From NCBI GenBank assembly GCA_964387025.1, contig CAYLUZ010000003.1, positions 347,444-411,443 of the forward strand: a stretch of DNA of 64,000 nt, given 5' to 3'. Shown here piece by piece: positions 61,250 through 64,000 of the stretch. The first letter of the stretch is position 1. The number at the start of each line of letters is the position of its first letter. Under the pieces are notes generated by a model that saw only the letters and a program-made list of their open reading frames with translations, ran no database searches and was not told the origin of the DNA. The stretch is from PNON01 sp964387025 (GTDB taxonomy: Bacteria > Chloroflexota > Anaerolineae > Anaerolineales > Anaerolineaceae). The position numbers and the translations under genes were made by a program.

Positions 61250-62383
61250 CTAAATCGGACGTAGAACCCGATCCTGTCTTAATTGCTTAAAAATCATTTG
61301 CGTGCCGAAAGGCTTCGATTCCAGGGCAGCTTCCTGCCAGGCCTGGACCTCAAGAGATTGGGGTGTGCGCTGGTCGTAACCGAGGCTGCGCCATATATCT
61401 TCCATCCTGGAGATGGGCGGCGATAAGAAGATCAGTGAGGCTTCACATTGCAAGTCTTTGGCAGCATGTTCCATTTCATTGATCAGCAGCGGAATGGACT
61501 GGTTAGGTCGCACTGCAGGGTCAAGGAAAATATCTGTTGTGCGGCAAACCAGATTTTCGACTTGCCAGCCAATGAAGCCGACCAGTTTCTTGTCCAGTTC
61601 GAGCAGCAAGAAGGCATTATCGTTGAGAGTGGCAGCAAATTCGGTCTTATTGCGTTTACGCCCGTCAGGATCCACCCGGTTGACCAGGGAAACAATCGCC
61701 TGAAAATCGTGCGGGCTACCGCGGCGGATCTTGAGTTCGCCTTTTGTAATTTCCAAAGGCGGAGTTTCCAATATGCTGGCAGGGAGGGCGATCTTCTTCC
61801 AGCCGGCCTGCACCTGGCGCCAGGTATCTTCATATGAGCCATTATTGTGGATCACGACATGGGCTCTGTTTATTTTCTCTGACTGTGGCGGCTGGGAATC
61901 GATGCGCAGTTCTGCTTCAGCGACGGTGAGCTTGCGCAGGTCAACCAACCTGGATATCTGAATGTGGCGGTCGGAAGTAACCGTCCAGATGGATTCGCAA
62001 TTATTCCACAGCCCGCTTTCCAGTAATTTAATGGCTTCCAGGACGATCACTGGCTGGGAGGCGCGCCGGATAATGATATCCACTGCCTGGAAAACCAGGG
62101 GATGGATGATGGTTTCGAGTTGATAGAGCGCATCCGGATTCATGAAAACAATGCTGGCCAGCTTGCTGCGGTTGATCTGCTGGTCTTCATTTAATAGCCA
62201 GTTGCCGAAAGAGTTAATGATAGGCTGGTAACCGGGGGCATCTTTGGCCATGGCTCGGTGACTCAGTGAATCGGTATCTATGCCGAAAGCGCCAAGGCGT
62301 TCGAGCATTTTACGCACCACACTTTTGCCGGTGGCAATATTCCCGGTCAGACCAATGACATATTTATCCGGCCAAACGCTCAC
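61250..62383 (-). CDS. coaE: Dephospho-CoA kinase fused to a GNAT acetyltransferase domain
   Basis: Two-domain protein of 377 residues. The first part (residues 1-200) is CoaE, which makes CoA in the last step of its synthesis: P-loop GLTGNIATGKSVV, IDTDSLSHRAM and HPLVFQAVDIIIRR. The second (about 210-377) is a GNAT domain (LKIRRGSPHDFQAIVSLVNRV, AFLLLELDKKLVGFIGWQVENL, SRMEDIWRSLGYDQ). Ordinary CoaE is about 200 residues, so the fusion is the odd feature. The acetyltransferase acceptor is unknown; the GNAT domain would use a CoA derivative, which links the two halves. GTG start after GGAG. Confidence 0.92.
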   Translation of the reverse strand: MSVWPDKYVIGLTGNIATGKSVVRKMLERLGAFGIDTDSLSHRAMAKDAPGYQPIINSFGNWLLNEDQQINRSKLASIVFMNPDALYQLETIIHPLVFQAVDIIIRRASQPVIVLEAIKLLESGLWNNCESIWTVTSDRHIQISRLVDLRKLTVAEAELRIDSQPPQSEKINRAHVVIHNNGSYEDTWRQVQAGWKKIALPASILETPPLEITKGELKIRRGSPHDFQAIVSLVNRVDPDGRKRNKTEFAATLNDNAFLLLELDKKLVGFIGWQVENLVCRTTDIFLDPAVRPNQSIPLLINEMEHAAKDLQCEASLIFLSPPISRMEDIWRSLGYDQRTPQSLEVQAWQEAALESKPFGTQMIFKQLRQDRVLRPI

Positions 62384-62656
62384 GATTGCTCCATCTCCCG
62401 ATTATCTAACTATTGGATGCAAATATCATTCCATATCATTTTAGTCTGCGGAAGGAAGATTGTCAAAGGGAAGCAGGAAATTTCTTCATGGTTCACAGAT
62501 CATATCTAATCACTCTATACCAAAAGTCTGTTAAAGCTTGATTTATAATTAACAAATGATTCATCACAAAATCAAATGATGGGCTTGAATACTTGAATCC
62601 CAAAATCCATCTTTCTAATGAGTTTCATTTGATTATGCTAGTGACTGAGGGGTCTT

Positions 62657-63646
62657 ATGACAATCGCCATTGAAACTACCGATCTCAAACGTAGTTACAT
62701 CAGTACCACCGGGATCATCCGCCAGAAGAAAAAAGAAATTATCGCGCTGAATGGCGTCAATCTTTCCATCCAAACCGGGGAATTATTCGGTTTGCTGGGT
62801 CCGAATGGCGCCGGGAAAACCAACATCACCCGCATCTTATCCACCATCCTGCTGCCCACTTCCGGCGCTGCCCGGGTTTTTGGCTTGGACGTGGTGAAAT
62901 CAGCCGGGCAGATCCGTCCGCGCATCGGATTGGTTTTTGGGGGCGAGCGCGGGTTATACTGGCGCATTTCCGGGCGGGATAATCTGCAATACTTTGCCAA
63001 CCTTTACAAGATGGAACCTGATATCTCCAAGAAACGCATCCCGGAGATGCTTGAGCTGGTTGGAATGACCGAGCGGGCCAACGAGCGGGTGGAGACCTAC
63101 TCGCGTGGCATGAAGCAGCGCCTGCATATTGCCCGCGGATTGCTGCACGACCCCGAGGTACTTTTTCTGGATGAACCCACCATGGGGTTGGATCCGGTAG
63201 CGGCCCGTGAAATGCGGGCTGTCATCCTCGGATTGAAGCAGGCCGGTAAGACCATCTTCCTGACCTCGCATTACATGTTCGAAGTGGATGCCCTTTGTGA
63301 CCGCGTGGCGGTAATCCACCAGGGGAAGATCCTCACCGAAGGAACACCGGCTTCGCTTAAGGACCTGGTGGCCGACCTGGAAGTGGTGGAACTGGAATGC
63401 TACGGCGTCCCGGCTGAGTTGATCGCCAGACTGCGCGAACACCCGCGGGTGGAATCGGTGGAGATCGAGATGCGCGACCAGACCCAGGTGCTGCAGATCC
63501 AGGCTCCTGCCGGGGCGGAACTGGTTCAGGAATTCCTCGGTATCTTGCAGGGAGTCCAGGTCCGCAAGGTGATTACCCGTCAGCCTACTTTGGAAGACGC
63601 CTACATCAAGCTGGTGGGTAAGGAAGGAAAGGGAAAGGTGAGTTGA
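62657..63646 (+). CDS. ABC-2 type transporter ATP-binding protein
   Basis: ATPase of 329 residues with an N-terminal nucleotide-binding domain (Walker A LLGPNGAGKTN, signature YSRGMKQRLHIARGLL, Walker B VLFLDEPTMGLD, switch histidine in FLTSHYMFEVD) and a C-terminal regulatory extension of about 90 residues (VESVEIEMRDQTQVLQI). In such transporters the ATPase drives export of a lipid, polysaccharide or antibiotic. GAGGGGTC lies before the ATG. Its stop overlaps the start of the permease gene by one base. Substrate unknown. Confidence 0.93.
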   Translation: MTIAIETTDLKRSYISTTGIIRQKKKEIIALNGVNLSIQTGELFGLLGPNGAGKTNITRILSTILLPTSGAARVFGLDVVKSAGQIRPRIGLVFGGERGLYWRISGRDNLQYFANLYKMEPDISKKRIPEMLELVGMTERANERVETYSRGMKQRLHIARGLLHDPEVLFLDEPTMGLDPVAAREMRAVILGLKQAGKTIFLTSHYMFEVDALCDRVAVIHQGKILTEGTPASLKDLVADLEVVELECYGVPAELIARLREHPRVESVEIEMRDQTQVLQIQAPAGAELVQEFLGILQGVQVRKVITRQPTLEDAYIKLVGKEGKGKVS

Positions 63647-64000
63647 TGGAACTGAGAGCCAATCTGCGGATCGTCTGGAATTCATTCATCCTCCAGCTCA
63701 AGGTCCAACGTATTACAGACCTGTTCTTATCCACTGGTGTTATTCAACCCATCTTATTCACCATCATGACGGTAGGGATCTATATGTACGGCAAGAAACC
63801 AGAATTCGGGCTATATGCCATCATGGGAACCGGTTTGATCAGCATTTGGAATAACAATTTATTTTCCTCGGGGGATATCATCAATTGGGAGCGCCGTTCA
63901 CAGACCCTGGCACTGCTGATGGCCACCCCCACCTCCCTGGCACTTATCATGCTGGGCAAGAGCCTGGCAAATTCGGTCATATCCATTTTTGCCATGGGGG
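63646..64000 (+). CDS. ABC-2 type permease (3' end outside window)
   Basis: Start of a membrane permease whose ATG shares one base with the ATPase stop (TGATG). The 118 visible codons give a short cytoplasmic N-terminus (ELRANLRIVWNSFILQLKVQ), a first membrane segment (VIQPILFTIMTVGIYMY) and a typical NWERRSQTLALLMATPTSL motif found after the second segment in ABC-2 permeases. The frame is open to the window edge. It pairs with the preceding ATPase. Confidence 0.88.
   Translation, partial: MELRANLRIVWNSFILQLKVQRITDLFLSTGVIQPILFTIMTVGIYMYGKKPEFGLYAIMGTGLISIWNNNLFSSGDIINWERRSQTLALLMATPTSLALIMLGKSLANSVISIFAMG

Overview
The window looks like a chromosomal segment of an anaerobic or facultative member of the Chloroflexota, probably class Anaerolineae. 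This is an inference from gene content: a MalT-type LuxR regulator, DUF4386 membrane proteins, a GH1 beta-glucosidase, a CdaA/YbbR pair, a T-box before serS, and a DeoC-type microcompartment. No rRNA, tRNA, CRISPR array, transposase or prophage was seen.

Layout. 1-9.7 kb: end of a MalT-like regulator, then small membrane proteins (two DUF4386 paralogues flanking a frameshifted CPBP protease, another CPBP protease, a CDF-like protein) and a zinc-type oxidoreductase. 9.7-19.8 kb: a cysteine-rich repeat lipoprotein, a flavodoxin, an AT-rich frameshifted gene with an RNx3H (HEPN-like) motif, an ABC exporter, a GAF-PP2C phosphatase, an alkyltransferase-like DNA repair protein and a ferritin. 19.8-22.2 kb: serS with its T-box and two membrane proteins. 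22.3-28.2 kb: an extracytoplasmic thiol and methionine-redox region made of CcdA, a methionine-rich thioredoxin lipoprotein, a divergent thioredoxin-like lipoprotein with an in-frame TGA exactly at the first catalytic cysteine (candidate selenocysteine), MsrP, MsrQ and a two-component system. 28.3-40.3 kb: a beta-glucosidase remnant, an ECF sigma/FecR pair, an intact beta-glucosidase, a diguanylate cyclase overlapping an HD-GYP protein, and small proteins.

40.4-47.9 kb: a compact bacterial microcompartment (BMC) locus of the sugar-phosphate-utilising kind. Shell proteins are one BMC-H, one permuted tandem BMC-T and three BMC-P. Core proteins are RpiB-like, DeoC and a CoA-acylating aldehyde dehydrogenase, each carrying a terminal encapsulation-like helix, plus a small protein with a similar C-terminal helix. 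A divergent GntR/UTRA regulator sits at a palindromic operator and is followed by an APH-fold kinase. The expected flow is deoxyribose 5-phosphate to glyceraldehyde 3-phosphate plus acetaldehyde, then acetyl-CoA. No phosphotransacylase or alcohol dehydrogenase is encoded locally.

48-62.4 kb: mostly housekeeping genes on the minus strand (Lnt-like acyltransferase, DegV, SLC13 transporter, RlmB, PIN-TRAM protein, signal peptidase I, Der, YbbR, CdaA, and a CoaE-GNAT fusion), with an EamA transporter on the plus strand. 62.6-64 kb: start of an ABC-2 export system, cut by the window edge.

The two strongest leads are the candidate selenocysteine thioredoxin in an msrPQ/two-component operon, and the BMC locus with its unusual RpiB and DeoC variants.
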